Assembly: GCF_017744955.1 (NCBI RefSeq) | Contig: NZ_JAGIAG010000003.1 | Span: forward strand, 310,001-374,000 | Source of the DNA: Dokdonella sp. | GTDB taxonomy: Bacteria; Pseudomonadota; Gammaproteobacteria; Xanthomonadales; Rhodanobacteraceae | Reading direction: 5' to 3' | Length of the DNA: 64,000 nt | Part shown: piece by piece, positions 10,933 to 20,176 of the stretch | How positions within the stretch are numbered: the first letter of the stretch is position 1 | How the letters are laid out: each line of letters begins with the position of its first letter | Program-made: the position numbers and the translations under genes | The notes under the pieces: generated by a model | The model's database searches: none | Told to the model about the DNA's origin: nothing | The model's input: the letters and a program-made list of their open reading frames with translations, nothing else

Positions 10933-12912
10933 TCGCGCCACCGCGCCGAACAGTTCGTAGCGGCTTTCGGTCACGCGCCGGCCGGCGCGCGGGCGGATCT
11001 CGAACGACAGGGTCTGCGCCGCCGACGGCAAGGCGAAGTCCACGTCCATCTGCGACCAGCGCCGCGACGGGTTGGCCTGCGTATCCGGCCACGCGCCGAC
11101 GCACACGCCGTCGACCCAGATCTCCGCCGCCTGCCCCTCGACGCCGGCGTCGAAGGTGCGGCGCAGGCGGAACGAGCCGCCCGCCCGCGGCGCGGTCAGC
11201 GTGAAGCGGCTCGCCGTCGTGCCGGTGCAGACCGCGGCCGTGCGCCCGGTCGGCGGCTCGTCGCCGAATCGCGCGGACAGCATCGCGCAATCCGCGTCGC
11301 CCGCACGCCGGTAGTCGGCCGCGGCTTCGGAGGCGGCGTCGCCGACTTGCAGCGTGGCGAGGATTTCCTGCGCCGGCTCGGGACGCGCGTAGTAGAACGC
11401 CACGCTACGCAGGCACATCGGCTCGGTGCCGTCGGCGCCGTTCTCGAGCTTGTAGGTGATGGACTGCCGCCAATGCGGCGCGTCGGTCAGGAACCAGCGA
11501 TACATCGAGGCCGCGTCGTCCGTGCGCCCCGCATGGCGAAACGGGGCGCCGGCGAGAGGTCCTGAATAGGCGCTCTGGTCGAAATAGAAGCCGCCGTTGA
11601 ACAGATCCTCGACGCCGGTGCCGTACCACAACGGCTGCACGCTGCCGTCGACGTAGACGCGCTCGTCGCCTTCGAGGTAGTAGCCGCCCTCGCGCACGCC
11701 GTCGCCGCTCATCCAGGCGACCAGGCCGACCATGCGGCCGCTGCCGCGATGTTCGAGCAGGACTTCGTCGCCGAGCGCCGGCGTCGTCGGGCAGGCTGCA
11801 TGAACGTAGGTGCGCAGCGTGCCGGCATCCGCAGGCGGCGCGCGCGTGTCCACCTCGAAAACCGAGCGGACGTTCGCCGTTCGCGCATCCGCGCCTTCGC
11901 GCAGACGCAGCGCGACCTCGATGCCGCGCCGATACGGCATCGGCAGTGCGGCGTAGAACGCACCGCCGGCGTCGACGCCGGCGAACACGCCGAGCGGCCG
12001 CATCGGATCGGCCGCGTCCGCGGCGAAGAACTCGGCGATCGGCAATTCGATCGCCGTCTCGCCGTCGACCATGATCGACAGCACGACGTCGTCCCAGCGC
12101 TCGCGCGCGATCCCGATCCGCGTCGAGGTGATCGTCCCGAACCCGTCGCGATGCAACAGCACGAGCGGCGCACCGGCGCCCAATTCGGCCGCATTCCACT
12201 CCGCGAACGGATCGAGCGGACGACGATCGCGGCCGAACGGCAGCCGCGCCGCGAATGCCCGGTCCGCGCTCGCAGGCTGCTCCAGACGCTGCGCCAGAGT
12301 GAGGAAATCCGCCGCGCCGGCGAAACTCCGCACCGGCGTGGCGTCCGCCACCTGCGTGTAGTTGATCTGGTACCACAAGCGCAGCCCCGTACCGTTCAGC
12401 AGCGCGATCTTGATGCCGCGCCGATACGGCAGCGGCAGGTAGGAAACGTTGCCACCGCTGCTCTGCAGGCGATCGGTCATCAGCGGCGCCGCGCCGCGCC
12501 GGGCGAGCGGATCGTCGAAGAAGCGATCGAGCGGCACGTCGACGGTCGGCGCGGCTTCTCCGTCGAAGTAGATGCGCAGGCGCACGTCCGACGGCAGCGG
12601 CTGGCTGACGCCGTCGCCGGTGGTCATCCACACGCGCGTCACCGCGCCGGCGCCCGGCTGGTCGAAGATCACGCCCTGCTCGCCTTCGGCGGTCGACTCG
12701 ATGCGCACGAAGCGCGGGCCGCCGCGGCCGGGATCGACCGAGGTGCGGTCGTAGCGGCAGCCGTCGAGGCAGTAGCTGCTGGCGAGATAGCTGCCGTAGT
12801 CGCCGCCGACGCGCGCGACGTCACCGAGGTCGTTCCAGGTTTCCCACGGCAAGTCGCCGGCCCGTGCTGCCGCGGCGAAGGCCAGCAGCGCGGCGACGCC
12901 GATCTTGCGCAT
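10918..12912 (-). CDS. Exported DUF2961 protein (glycoside-hydrolase family 172-like)
   Basis: The 664-residue product starts at ATG 12912 with a clean signal peptide ('KIGVAALLAFAAAARAGD'). The body shows two related beta-rich halves: 'SYLPLPYRRGIKIAL' in the first and 'AALPMPYRRGIEVAL' in the second, as in two-domain DUF2961/GH172 proteins. Other family-like stretches are 'RVWMTTGDG' and 'WYGTGVEDLFNGGFYFD'. Characterised relatives act on fructose- or arabinofuranose-containing glycans; activity here is inferred. It probably works in the periplasm or outside the cell. The upstream neighbour tcdA is 34 bp away in the same direction. Confidence 0.85.
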   Translation of the reverse strand: MRKIGVAALLAFAAAARAGDLPWETWNDLGDVARVGGDYGSYLASSYCLDGCRYDRTSVDPGRGGPRFVRIESTAEGEQGVIFDQPGAGAVTRVWMTTGDGVSQPLPSDVRLRIYFDGEAAPTVDVPLDRFFDDPLARRGAAPLMTDRLQSSGGNVSYLPLPYRRGIKIALLNGTGLRLWYQINYTQVADATPVRSFAGAADFLTLAQRLEQPASADRAFAARLPFGRDRRPLDPFAEWNAAELGAGAPLVLLHRDGFGTITSTRIGIARERWDDVVLSIMVDGETAIELPIAEFFAADAADPMRPLGVFAGVDAGGAFYAALPMPYRRGIEVALRLREGADARTANVRSVFEVDTRAPPADAGTLRTYVHAACPTTPALGDEVLLEHRGSGRMVGLVAWMSGDGVREGGYYLEGDERVYVDGSVQPLWYGTGVEDLFNGGFYFDQSAYSGPLAGAPFRHAGRTDDAASMYRWFLTDAPHWRQSITYKLENGADGTEPMCLRSVAFYYARPEPAQEILATLQVGDAASEAAADYRRAGDADCAMLSARFGDEPPTGRTAAVCTGTTASRFTLTAPRAGGSFRLRRTFDAGVEGQAAEIWVDGVCVGAWPDTQANPSRRWSQMDVDFALPSAAQTLSFEIRPRAGRRVTESRYELFGAVARSGGD

Positions 12913-12946
12913 GCACGGCCAACCGCGCTGGCCGGCAGCGCGCACG

Positions 12947-13747
12947 TTACGCGGTCGCTTTGGCGTCTTCGGCCAGCAGGCGCGTCAGCGCGCGCGACAC
13001 CGCCGCGAACGCGAACGCGGCGGTCACGTGGGTGGCCGCACCGAGCCCGCCGCCGCAGTCGAGCTTGAGCGAGTCGCCGCCGGCCGGGCGCACTCCGCAG
13101 ACGCTGCCGTCGGCTTGCGGGTAGCGCACGTTCTCGCGCGAATAGACCGCCTGCACGCCGAAGTAGCGCTTCGGGCCGCGCGGGAAGTTGAACTCCTCGC
13201 GCAGCTTCTTGCGCACCAGGGCGAGCAAGGCGTCGTGTTCGGTCTTGGACAGGTCGCGCACCGCGATCAGCGTCGGATCGGTGCGCCCGCCGGCGGAGCC
13301 GATCGTGATCAACGGCCGCTTGCGGCGGCGGCACCAGGCGATCAGCTCCACTTTCACGCGGAACGCGTCGCAGCAGTCGACCACCAGGTGGTAGTCGCGA
13401 TCGAGCATGTCCGCCAGGTTCGCCGGCGTGACGAACGCCTCGATCGCGTCGACGGCGATGGTCGGGTTGATCGCGCGCGCGCGCTCGGCCATCACCGCGA
13501 CCTTCGCGCGGCCGTATTCGCCGTCGAGCGCGTGCAGCTGGCGATTGGTGTTGCTGACGCAGACCTCGTCGGCGTCGATGATCGTCAGGCGGCCGACGCC
13601 GCTGCGCGCCAGCGCCTCGACCACCCACGAACCGACGCCGCCGATGCCGATCACGCACACGTGCGCACGCGCGAGGCGCGCGACGCTGCCGGCGCCGTAC
13701 AAGCGGTCGATGCCGAGAAAGCGTTGCTCGACGAGGGGCTGGTCCAT
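12947..13747 (-). CDS. tcdA: tRNA threonylcarbamoyladenosine dehydratase TcdA
   Basis: TcdA (CsdL/YgdL) uses ATP to cyclise t6A to ct6A at position 37 of ANN-decoding tRNAs. The 266-residue protein is an E1-like (ThiF/MoeB) enzyme: nucleotide loop 'VCVIGIGGVGSWVVEALAR' (near residue 30), 'LTIIDADEVCVSNTNRQ' and 'YHLVVDCCDAFRVK'. The 'RFLGIDRLYGAGSVARL' N-terminus and 'KRYFGVQAVYSRE' are diagnostic of TcdA as opposed to ThiF or MoeB. Start ATG at 13747. Confidence 0.93.
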   Translation of the reverse strand: MDQPLVEQRFLGIDRLYGAGSVARLARAHVCVIGIGGVGSWVVEALARSGVGRLTIIDADEVCVSNTNRQLHALDGEYGRAKVAVMAERARAINPTIAVDAIEAFVTPANLADMLDRDYHLVVDCCDAFRVKVELIAWCRRRKRPLITIGSAGGRTDPTLIAVRDLSKTEHDALLALVRKKLREEFNFPRGPKRYFGVQAVYSRENVRYPQADGSVCGVRPAGGDSLKLDCGGGLGAATHVTAAFAFAAVSRALTRLLAEDAKATA

Positions 13748-13924
13748 GGACCGCGCAGTATCGCCGATCGCGGCGCGGCCGTCTTCGGCGACGCAACATT
13801 CCCGCCGAAAACGGCGGTGCTAGGATGCCGCTGGGGATCGGCCTTGGCCGCAACGTCGTGGGAAGCATCGTAGAGGGGCGGGCCGAAGCTCCGTGTCCAA
13901 TCGACCATCCACAAAGGGGCCAGC

Positions 13925-14221
13925 ATGGAACAGTATCTTCCGTTGATCATCCAGATCATCGCCGGTGCGATCGGCGGCAATGCGGCGGGAGCGGCCGCGA
14001 AGAACGTCAGCCTCGGCGGCGCCGGCAACACCATCGCCGGCGCGATCGGCGGCGGCGTGCTCGGTCAGCTGCTGCAGACGGTGCTGCCGATGCTGCAAGG
14101 CGCCGCCGGCGGCGGTCTCGACATCGGCGCGATCGCCGGCAACCTGGTCGGCGGCGGCGCGGCCGGTGCGGTCGTCACGGCGATCATCGGCCTGATCAAG
14201 AACAGGAGCGCGGCGAGGTAA
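13925..14221 (+). CDS. Small glycine/alanine-rich membrane protein
   Basis: A 98-residue protein with an AGGGG ribosome site before ATG 13925. It is mostly hydrophobic with repeated small-residue segments ('IIAGAIGGNAAGAAA', 'AIGGGVLGQLL', 'IAGNLVGGGAAGAVVTAIIG'), which form two or three possible transmembrane or membrane-inserting helices of the GxxxG type, and it ends with a short basic tail. I do not recognise a characterised family. The composition suggests a small inner-membrane protein; role unknown. Confidence 0.75.
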   Translation: MEQYLPLIIQIIAGAIGGNAAGAAAKNVSLGGAGNTIAGAIGGGVLGQLLQTVLPMLQGAAGGGLDIGAIAGNLVGGGAAGAVVTAIIGLIKNRSAAR

Positions 14222-14271
14222 CGCGCACGAAAATCGGCACACGGACGTGCCTCCGTTCCATCGCACGCATC

Positions 14272-14745
14272 ATGGATTCTTCCGTTCCGCGCATCCGGCT
14301 CGCGCAAGCCGACGACGACGACTTCATCCTCGGCCTGGTCGACCGCTTCGTCGAGTTCGAACTGCCGCCGTGGCGCCGACGCGGTGAGTGCGCCGCCGGC
14401 ATCCGCGACGACCTCGCGCGTCACCTGCGCGAGCAGCCGCCCGGCTCGCACGTCTTCGTCGCCGAGGACGACGACGGCGAACGCGCCGGCTTCCTGCACC
14501 TGCAGACCGTGACCGACTTCTTCACCGCGGCGCAGAACTGCCACATCGCCGACCTCGCCGTCGCGCCGCAGCGCGAAGGCCGCGGCATCGCCGGCGCGCT
14601 GCTGCATTTCGCCGAAGACTGGGCCAGGCGCCACCGCTGCCGGCACCTCACGCTGGCGGTATTCCCGGGCAACGAACGCGCCCGCGCGCTGTACGAGCGT
14701 CACGGCTACGGCGTCGATCTGCTGCGCATGGCCAAGAAGATCTGA
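14272..14745 (+). CDS. GNAT-family N-acetyltransferase
   Basis: A 157-residue acyl-CoA-dependent acetyltransferase. It begins 'PRIRLAQADDDDFILGL', the usual first strand of a GNAT fold, and has the acetyl-CoA pyrophosphate loop 'LAVAPQREGRGIAGALL' (motif Q/RxxGxG/A near residue 98) followed by 'FPGNERARALYERHGYG', the C-terminal GNAT motif. The acceptor substrate is unknown. Start ATG at 14272 has no obvious ribosome site; the gap to the preceding gene is 50 bp. Confidence 0.88.
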   Translation: MDSSVPRIRLAQADDDDFILGLVDRFVEFELPPWRRRGECAAGIRDDLARHLREQPPGSHVFVAEDDDGERAGFLHLQTVTDFFTAAQNCHIADLAVAPQREGRGIAGALLHFAEDWARRHRCRHLTLAVFPGNERARALYERHGYGVDLLRMAKKI

Positions 14746-14870
14746 CGCGAGCGTCCGGCATCGCCCGGCGACGGGCAGTTATCCAAGCGTCAACTATTTG
14801 TTCTATGCTCCGCGGCCAGGTACGTGATCGACGGCGCGGCGGACCTTCCGCCGCCCGCAACGGAGGCACG

Positions 14871-15464
14871 ATGCTCGCTGAAGTGCGCAGCCTGGGCGAC
14901 ATCCACAGCACACGCGTGCTGTCGCTGGATTCGACCGGTCGCATCCTCGACTGGATGAGCTGGCAGGACGCGGTCTGCCTGTACGTGCGCGGCGCGGTCG
15001 CCTGGACGCTCGGCGAGGCCTGCCTGACGATCCACGGCGGCATCAACCGCCTGTCCGGCGAACAGAGCCGCATCGACCTGCACCCGATCGTCGCCAGCAC
15101 CGGCCACGCGCGCCCCGTCGCGATCGACCCGGCGCCGGCGCTGACCAACGTCGCGCTGTTCGCGCGCGATCGCATGCTGTGCCTCTACTGCGGCGACCAT
15201 TTCCATCGCGGCGAGCTGACGCGCGATCACGTGGTGCCGGTGTCCAAGGGCGGCCGCGACATCTGGACCAACGTGGTCACCGCGTGCTGGTCGTGCAACG
15301 TCAAGAAAGGCAATCGCACGCCGCAGCAGGCCGGCATGCCGCTGCTCGCCGTGCCGTACCGGCCGAGCTGGGTCGAGCATCTGATCCTGTCGAACCGCAA
15401 CATCCTCGCCGACCAGATGGAATTCCTCGTCAGCCATCTGCCCAAGAGCCGGCGCGCGAGCTAG
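14871..15464 (+). CDS. HNH endonuclease-domain protein
   Basis: A 197-residue protein with GGAGG six bases before ATG 14871, which decides this start over several upstream ones. The C-terminal half is an HNH/McrA-like domain: 'CLYCGDHF' and 'CWSCNVKKGNR' supply four zinc cysteines, and the catalytic segment is 'LTRDHVVPVSKGGRDIWTNVV' split around Asp-His. The N-terminal half ('VLSLDSTGRILDWMSWQDAV') is typical of stand-alone chromosomal HNH proteins in beta/gammaproteobacteria. It is not linked here to a restriction methylase. A TATGCT at 14804-14809 is a possible -10 box. DNA cleavage is inferred from the motif. Confidence 0.88.
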   Translation: MLAEVRSLGDIHSTRVLSLDSTGRILDWMSWQDAVCLYVRGAVAWTLGEACLTIHGGINRLSGEQSRIDLHPIVASTGHARPVAIDPAPALTNVALFARDRMLCLYCGDHFHRGELTRDHVVPVSKGGRDIWTNVVTACWSCNVKKGNRTPQQAGMPLLAVPYRPSWVEHLILSNRNILADQMEFLVSHLPKSRRAS

Positions 15465-15478
15465 GTCGCGGTCGCTCG

Positions 15479-16192
15479 ATGACGTCTCCCGCCGGCGGCG
15501 ACACCGCACCGAGTTCGCCGAACTTCACCCGCCTGCGCTGGCTGATCCGGCTGAACCGCCACCCATCGGCCCTGTTGCTGCTGGTACAGCTGGCGGGACT
15601 CTTGATCTATCCGTTCCTCGAACAGCGGCCGGGCGGCACGGCATTGCTGCGCGGCTTCGGCGTGATCGTGCTCGGCGTGGCGATCTGGATGGTGCAGCGG
15701 AGTTCCGGCCGCGCCTGGATCAGCGCCGGCATCGCCGCGCCGGTGCTGCTGATCGACCTGCTGGAAACCGTTTTCGACCTGCCGGGGCTGCGACCGTGGT
15801 CGGCGGCGCTCGAAGCCTCGTTCTACTTCTACGCGGCCGCCTGCCTGATCCGCTACATGCTGGCCGACCGGCGCGCGACCAGCGACGAGCTGTTCGCCGC
15901 CGGCGCGACCTTCACCCTGCTCGCCTGGGCCTTCACCTACCTGTTCGTGCTGTGCCAGTTGCTGCAACCCGGCGCGTTCGGCGGCGCGATCGATCCGGGC
16001 GCGCCGCGCAGCTGGACCGAACTGCTGTTCATGAGCTTCGTGCTGCTTTCCAGCACCGGCATCGGCGACGTGATTCCGCTCAGCGGTCCGGCGCGCGCGC
16101 TCGCCAGCCTGGAGATCTTCACCGGCGTGATGTATCTCGCCCTGGTCGTCTCGCGGCTGATCGGGCTGACCGTGCTCAAGCGCGGCGAATAG
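15479..16192 (+). CDS. Ion-channel-like membrane protein with altered pore signature
   Basis: A 237-residue inner-membrane protein with about six hydrophobic segments: near residues 28-48, 54-74, 82-100, 105-125, 137-162 and 200-225. Between the last two lies a re-entrant pore-loop pattern, 'ELLFMSFVLLSSTGIGDVIP', equivalent to the potassium-channel helix plus filter, but with STGIGD where TVGYGD is usual. No arginine-rich S4 sensor is visible. It is best described as a two-pore-helix-type (Ion_trans_2-like) channel; ion selectivity cannot be assumed. It starts 15 bp after the HNH gene, so the two may be co-transcribed. Confidence 0.78.
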   Translation: MTSPAGGDTAPSSPNFTRLRWLIRLNRHPSALLLLVQLAGLLIYPFLEQRPGGTALLRGFGVIVLGVAIWMVQRSSGRAWISAGIAAPVLLIDLLETVFDLPGLRPWSAALEASFYFYAAACLIRYMLADRRATSDELFAAGATFTLLAWAFTYLFVLCQLLQPGAFGGAIDPGAPRSWTELLFMSFVLLSSTGIGDVIPLSGPARALASLEIFTGVMYLALVVSRLIGLTVLKRGE

Positions 16193-16354
16193 TCTCGCGC
16201 CGGCCCCGGCGGCCGCGCAAATATTTCAGAAAGATTACGCACTTGCGTGGCGAATCTAGGGTTAGCCCGGATGGTTCGCGCCGCGCGCGGCGACCACACT
16301 TCGGCGCATCCGAAGGTCGGCGCGACGCCGACCCGTGCAGGCGAGGACGACGAC

Positions 16355-17707
16355 ATGGGCATCGGCAGTGTGATCAGCGGCGCGGCGTCATGGGTCAAGA
16401 ACACGGCCGAGGACGCGGTCGACGCCGGCGCGGACGCGCTGAAGGGCGCACAGGATTTCGTCGGCGACCGCCTCGACGACCTCGACCAGGCCAAGGACTG
16501 GGTCGGCGGCAAGATCGACGGCGCGGTCAAGGGCGCCGAGCAGGCGGTCGACGGTTTCCGCGAGGGCCTGGTCGAATTCGGCGAGGAACACGGCGGCATC
16601 GTCGGCAAGGCCGTCGCGCAGAGCGTGTCGAACTCGATCGGCCTGACCGAAGGCGCGACCCTGGCCGTCTACGACATGGGCAAGGGCGTGGTGCAGCTCG
16701 CCGACGGCGCCAGCAAGCTGGTCAATCCGCTGGAATGGGCCGCGCACGGCGGCGAGAACCTGCAGCGGCTGGAAAAGGTCGGCCAGGCCGCCGAGGCGAT
16801 CGGCAACCTGACCAGTCCGGTGGCCTGGGTCACCAACACCGAGGGCAACGCGAACACGGCCAAGGCGCTGTGGAACGGCGTGACCGAGGGCTATCAGGAC
16901 GCGGCGCGCGACGGCGACTGGTCGAAGTTCATCGGCCGCGGCGTGGTCGACGTCGGCAGCCTGTTCCTCGGCGTCGGCGAGGCGAACGCGGCGATCAAGG
17001 GCGCGCAGGGCGCGAACGCGGTGGCCAAGGTCGGCGAAGGCGTGCGCGCGGTCGACGCGGTCACCGATGGCGCACGCGCGCTGGACGCGCTCGGCGATGC
17101 CGGCAAGGCCACGCGCGGCGCCGATGCGGCGGGCGACGCGGGCAAGGCGGCGAAGGCCGGCGAGGAAGCGGGCGACGCCGCCAAGGCCGGCGAATCGGCG
17201 AAAGGATTGCAGACCGTGACCGAAACGATCGGCCAGAACCAGGTCACCTGGAAGGTCGACGCCAACGGCATCGCGCACGACGTCAGCTTCGATCTCAAGG
17301 AAGCCTACAGCGGCGTCAAGCGCAGCAAGACCGAGGTGGACGCGCAGGCCGACGTCGCTGCACGCGGCGTCGCCGGCGACCAGGGCGGCCACATCGTGGA
17401 TTTCCGCTTCGTGCTCGATCAGGGCTCGAAGAACATGTTCCCGCAGAACGCGAACTTCAATCTGAGCGCGTTCAAGAAGCTCGGCAACGAGTGGTCCGAC
17501 TGGATCAAGGGCAACCGCGAGGTGCGCGGCGAATTCTCCTTCGATCCGCCCGGCGCGGCGCGCCCGGACTACGTGCAGGTGCGCTACGAGGTCGTCGATC
17601 CGGCGACCGGCAACACCGTTTACTCCAATTCGGTTCTGTTCGAGAATGACGCCGGCCAAGTGTTCGACCGCATTCCGCGCGCCGACATGCCCAACTACCC
17701 GAACTGA
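16355..17707 (+). CDS. Polymorphic toxin with C-terminal DNA/RNA non-specific endonuclease domain
   Basis: A 450-residue toxin-like protein starting at ATG 16355 behind GAGGA. Residues 1-100 are helical and low in complexity ('DGAVKGAEQAVDGFREGLVE'); 100-245 are helical with a hydrophobic stretch 'VVDVGSLFLGVGEANAAIKG' reminiscent of pretoxin regions. Residues 250-285 are an Ala/Gly/Lys/Asp linker. Residues 285-450 resemble the Endonuclea_NS_2 family: 'GDQGGHIVDFRF' holds the predicted catalytic His (near 346), followed by 'NMFPQNANFNLSAFKKLGNE' with the conserved Asn and Glu. No signal peptide, PAAR, LXG, Rhs or Hcp domain is seen, so export is unexplained. A probable immunity gene follows after 3 bp. 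An AT-rich promoter-like stretch lies at 16217-16240. Confidence 0.83.
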   Translation: MGIGSVISGAASWVKNTAEDAVDAGADALKGAQDFVGDRLDDLDQAKDWVGGKIDGAVKGAEQAVDGFREGLVEFGEEHGGIVGKAVAQSVSNSIGLTEGATLAVYDMGKGVVQLADGASKLVNPLEWAAHGGENLQRLEKVGQAAEAIGNLTSPVAWVTNTEGNANTAKALWNGVTEGYQDAARDGDWSKFIGRGVVDVGSLFLGVGEANAAIKGAQGANAVAKVGEGVRAVDAVTDGARALDALGDAGKATRGADAAGDAGKAAKAGEEAGDAAKAGESAKGLQTVTETIGQNQVTWKVDANGIAHDVSFDLKEAYSGVKRSKTEVDAQADVAARGVAGDQGGHIVDFRFVLDQGSKNMFPQNANFNLSAFKKLGNEWSDWIKGNREVRGEFSFDPPGAARPDYVQVRYEVVDPATGNTVYSNSVLFENDAGQVFDRIPRADMPNYPN

Positions 17708-17710
17708 GCC

Positions 17711-18091
17711 ATGAGCGAAAAATCGGTACTCGTTCAGGATCTCGCGCAGCTGCTCGCCGGCGATGAGGGCTATTCCGCGCAGCCGTGGCAGTCGCTGGTG
17801 ATGGTCGGCGAGGTAGTGCCGGGCCGCACCTCGATGAATGGGTTCGTCTACCTCGACAACGGCCAGGCGGTACCGGCCAGCCCGCGCAGCATGGAGGCGC
17901 TGAAGAAGCTGAAGGAAGTCTCCGCCGCGATGCAGGCGGAAAGCGGCAAGCGCTGGCTCGCCTGCGTCGTGCGCATCGACCGCCCGTCCGGCAAGGTCGA
18001 CATCCACTTCGAGTACGACGACGCCGAACGCTGGCTGATCACGCCGCAGAACGTGGCCGGCATGGCCGAAACGCTGCGCCCGGCCGCCTGA
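17711..18091 (+). CDS. Probable immunity protein for the upstream nuclease toxin (YezG/DUF600-like)
   Basis: This 126-residue acidic, leaderless protein is encoded 3 bp after the toxin stop, the arrangement expected of a toxin-immunity pair. Its pattern, 'PWQSLVMVGEVVPG' early, a helical middle ('MEALKKLKEVSAAMQAESGK'), and 'GKVDIHFEYDDAERWLITPQ' near the end, resembles YezG/DUF600 immunity proteins, which accompany nuclease toxins of similar type in Bacillus. The family match is by eye and the role is inferred from position and size. It would bind and block the nuclease in the cytoplasm. Confidence 0.72.
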   Translation: MSEKSVLVQDLAQLLAGDEGYSAQPWQSLVMVGEVVPGRTSMNGFVYLDNGQAVPASPRSMEALKKLKEVSAAMQAESGKRWLACVVRIDRPSGKVDIHFEYDDAERWLITPQNVAGMAETLRPAA

Positions 18092-18185
18092 CGCCCTGGC
18101 GGCCGCGGCGACGCGCCACCCGGCCGCCTGATCTCGTCACCGTCATTTCCTTGCCCCGGCGGCCCGGCGGGCCGAAAATAGCCGG

Positions 18186-20090
18186 ATGATCGACAGCCAA
18201 CGCTATCCCCGTCTCGCCCACATCGACTCGCCGGCGGACCTGCGCCGTTTTCCGGAGTCCGAACTCGGCGACATCGCGCGCGAACTGCGCGCCTATCTGA
18301 TCGAGTCGGTGGCGACTTCGGGCGGCCATTTCGGCGCCAACCTCGGCGTGATCGAGCTGACGGTCGCGCTGCATTGGCTGTACGACACGCCGACCGACCG
18401 CCTGGTCTGGGACGTCGGCCATCAGTGCTACCCGCACAAGATCCTGACCGGCCGCCGCGACCGCATCACGACGGTGAAGAAGAAGGACGGCGTGGCGCCG
18501 TTCCCGAACCGCAGCGAGAGCGAGTACGACACCTTCGGCGTCGGCCACTCCTCGACCTCGATCTCGGCCGCGCTCGGCATGGCGCTCGCCGCGCAGCGCA
18601 AGGAGAACGGCGGCGACCCGCGCAAGATCGTCGCCGTGATCGGCGACGGCGCGATGACCGCCGGCATGGCGTTCGAGGCGCTGAACCACGGTGGCGCGCT
18701 CGACCCGGACATGCTGGTCATCCTCAACGACAACCAGATGTCGATCAGCGAGAACGTCGGCGCGCTGACCCAGATGCTGGCGCGCCTGATGGCCAGCCGC
18801 ACGCTGAACCGCATCCGCGAGAGCACCAAGAAGATGCTCAAGCGCGACGGCTTCTGGTGGCGCTTCGTCAAGCGCTGGGAGGAGCACGCCAAGGGCATGT
18901 TCGTGCCTTCGACGCTGTTCGAGGAATTCGGCTTCCACTACACCGGCCCGATCGACGGCCACGACTTGCCGCTGCTGGTGTCGACGCTGCGCACGCTGAA
19001 GGAACTGAAAGGCCCGCAGCTGCTGCACGTGATCACGACCAAGGGCAAGGGCTACGCGCCGGCCGAGCGCGAGCAGATCGAATACCACGCGGTCGGACCG
19101 TTCGATCCGGCCGCGGGCGTGGCCAAGAAGGCCGGCGCGTCGAAGCCGACCTATACCGAGATCTTCAGCGACTGGCTGTGCGACATGGCGGCCGCCGACC
19201 CGCGCCTGTACGGCATCACGCCGGCGATGCGCGAAGGCTCCGGGCTGGTGCGTTTCTCGAAGGAATACCCGCAGCGCTACTTCGACGTCAGCATCGCCGA
19301 GCAGCACGCCGTCACGCTCGCCGCCGGCATGGCCTGCGAAGGCGCCAAGCCGGTGGTGGCGATCTACTCGACGTTCCTGCAGCGCGCCTACGACCAGCTG
19401 ATCCACGACGTCGCCCTGCAGGACCTCGACGTGCTGTTCGCGATCGACCGCGCCGGCGTGGTCGGCCCGGACGGCGCCACGCACGCCGGCAGCTTCGATC
19501 TTTCCTACCTGCGCTGCATTCCGAACATGCTGGTGATGGCGCCGGCCGACGAGGACGAATGCCGCAAGATGCTGACCACCGGCTTCCTGCACCACGGCCC
19601 CGCCGCGGTGCGCTATCCGCGCGGCAGCGGCACCGGCGCGCAGGTCGCCAGCGAACTCGCCACCCTGCCGGTCGGCAAGGCGGACCTGCGCCGCCGCGGC
19701 CGCGGCATCGCCCTGCTCGCCTTCGGCGCGATGGTCGCGCCGAGCGCGAAGGTCGCCGAGACGCTCGACGCGACGCTGGTCAACATGCGTTTCGTCAAGC
19801 CGCTCGACGAAGCGCTGGTGCTGGAACTCGCGCAGTCGCACGCCGCCCTCGTCACGATCGAGGACAACGCGATCGCCGGCGGCGCCGGCAGCGGCGTGGC
19901 CGAACTGCTCGCTGCGCACGGCGTGCATGCGCCGATCCTGCACCTCGGCTTGTCCGACCGCTTCCTCGACCACGCCAGCCGCGAGGAACTGCTCGCGCTC
20001 GACGGACTCGACGCGGCCGGCATCGAGAGCGCGATCCGCAAGCGCTTCGGCGACCTGCTCGTCGCACCGCCGTTGCGCAGCACGGGCTGA
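18186..20090 (+). CDS. dxs: 1-deoxy-D-xylulose-5-phosphate synthase
   Basis: Dxs condenses pyruvate with glyceraldehyde 3-phosphate, the first step of the MEP isoprenoid pathway, using thiamine diphosphate. The 634-residue length is typical. Visible signatures are '[20 protein letters not shown]', '[18 protein letters not shown]', the ThDP-binding '[18 protein letters not shown]' through '[10 protein letters not shown]', and the catalytic glutamate in '[16 protein letters not shown]'. The C-terminal transketolase domain includes '[20 protein letters not shown]'. The ribosome site is weak. It is a monocistronic-looking gene with a 94-bp GC-rich leader region. Confidence 0.98.
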   Translation: MIDSQRYPRLAHIDSPADLRRFPESELGDIARELRAYLIESVATSGGHFGANLGVIELTVALHWLYDTPTDRLVWDVGHQCYPHKILTGRRDRITTVKKKDGVAPFPNRSESEYDTFGVGHSSTSISAALGMALAAQRKENGGDPRKIVAVIGDGAMTAGMAFEALNHGGALDPDMLVILNDNQMSISENVGALTQMLARLMASRTLNRIRESTKKMLKRDGFWWRFVKRWEEHAKGMFVPSTLFEEFGFHYTGPIDGHDLPLLVSTLRTLKELKGPQLLHVITTKGKGYAPAEREQIEYHAVGPFDPAAGVAKKAGASKPTYTEIFSDWLCDMAAADPRLYGITPAMREGSGLVRFSKEYPQRYFDVSIAEQHAVTLAAGMACEGAKPVVAIYSTFLQRAYDQLIHDVALQDLDVLFAIDRAGVVGPDGATHAGSFDLSYLRCIPNMLVMAPADEDECRKMLTTGFLHHGPAAVRYPRGSGTGAQVASELATLPVGKADLRRRGRGIALLAFGAMVAPSAKVAETLDATLVNMRFVKPLDEALVLELAQSHAALVTIEDNAIAGGAGSGVAELLAAHGVHAPILHLGLSDRFLDHASREELLALDGLDAAGIESAIRKRFGDLLVAPPLRSTG

Positions 20091-20176
20091 ACATTCCGGC
20101 ACGAACGTCCGACCGTCGCCACGGTCTCGGCCCGCGTCGATCGCGCAACGACGGCCGGCAATCCACAGGGGAAGCA

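Noticed and set aside
13925..14221. Phage holin
   Set aside because: The small size and membrane helices are compatible, but there are no endolysin or phage genes nearby and the Gly-rich pattern is not holin-like.
14871..15464. Homing endonuclease or restriction enzyme based on HNH motif
   Set aside because: There is no intron, intein or methylase nearby; stand-alone chromosomal HNH proteins of this type are common.
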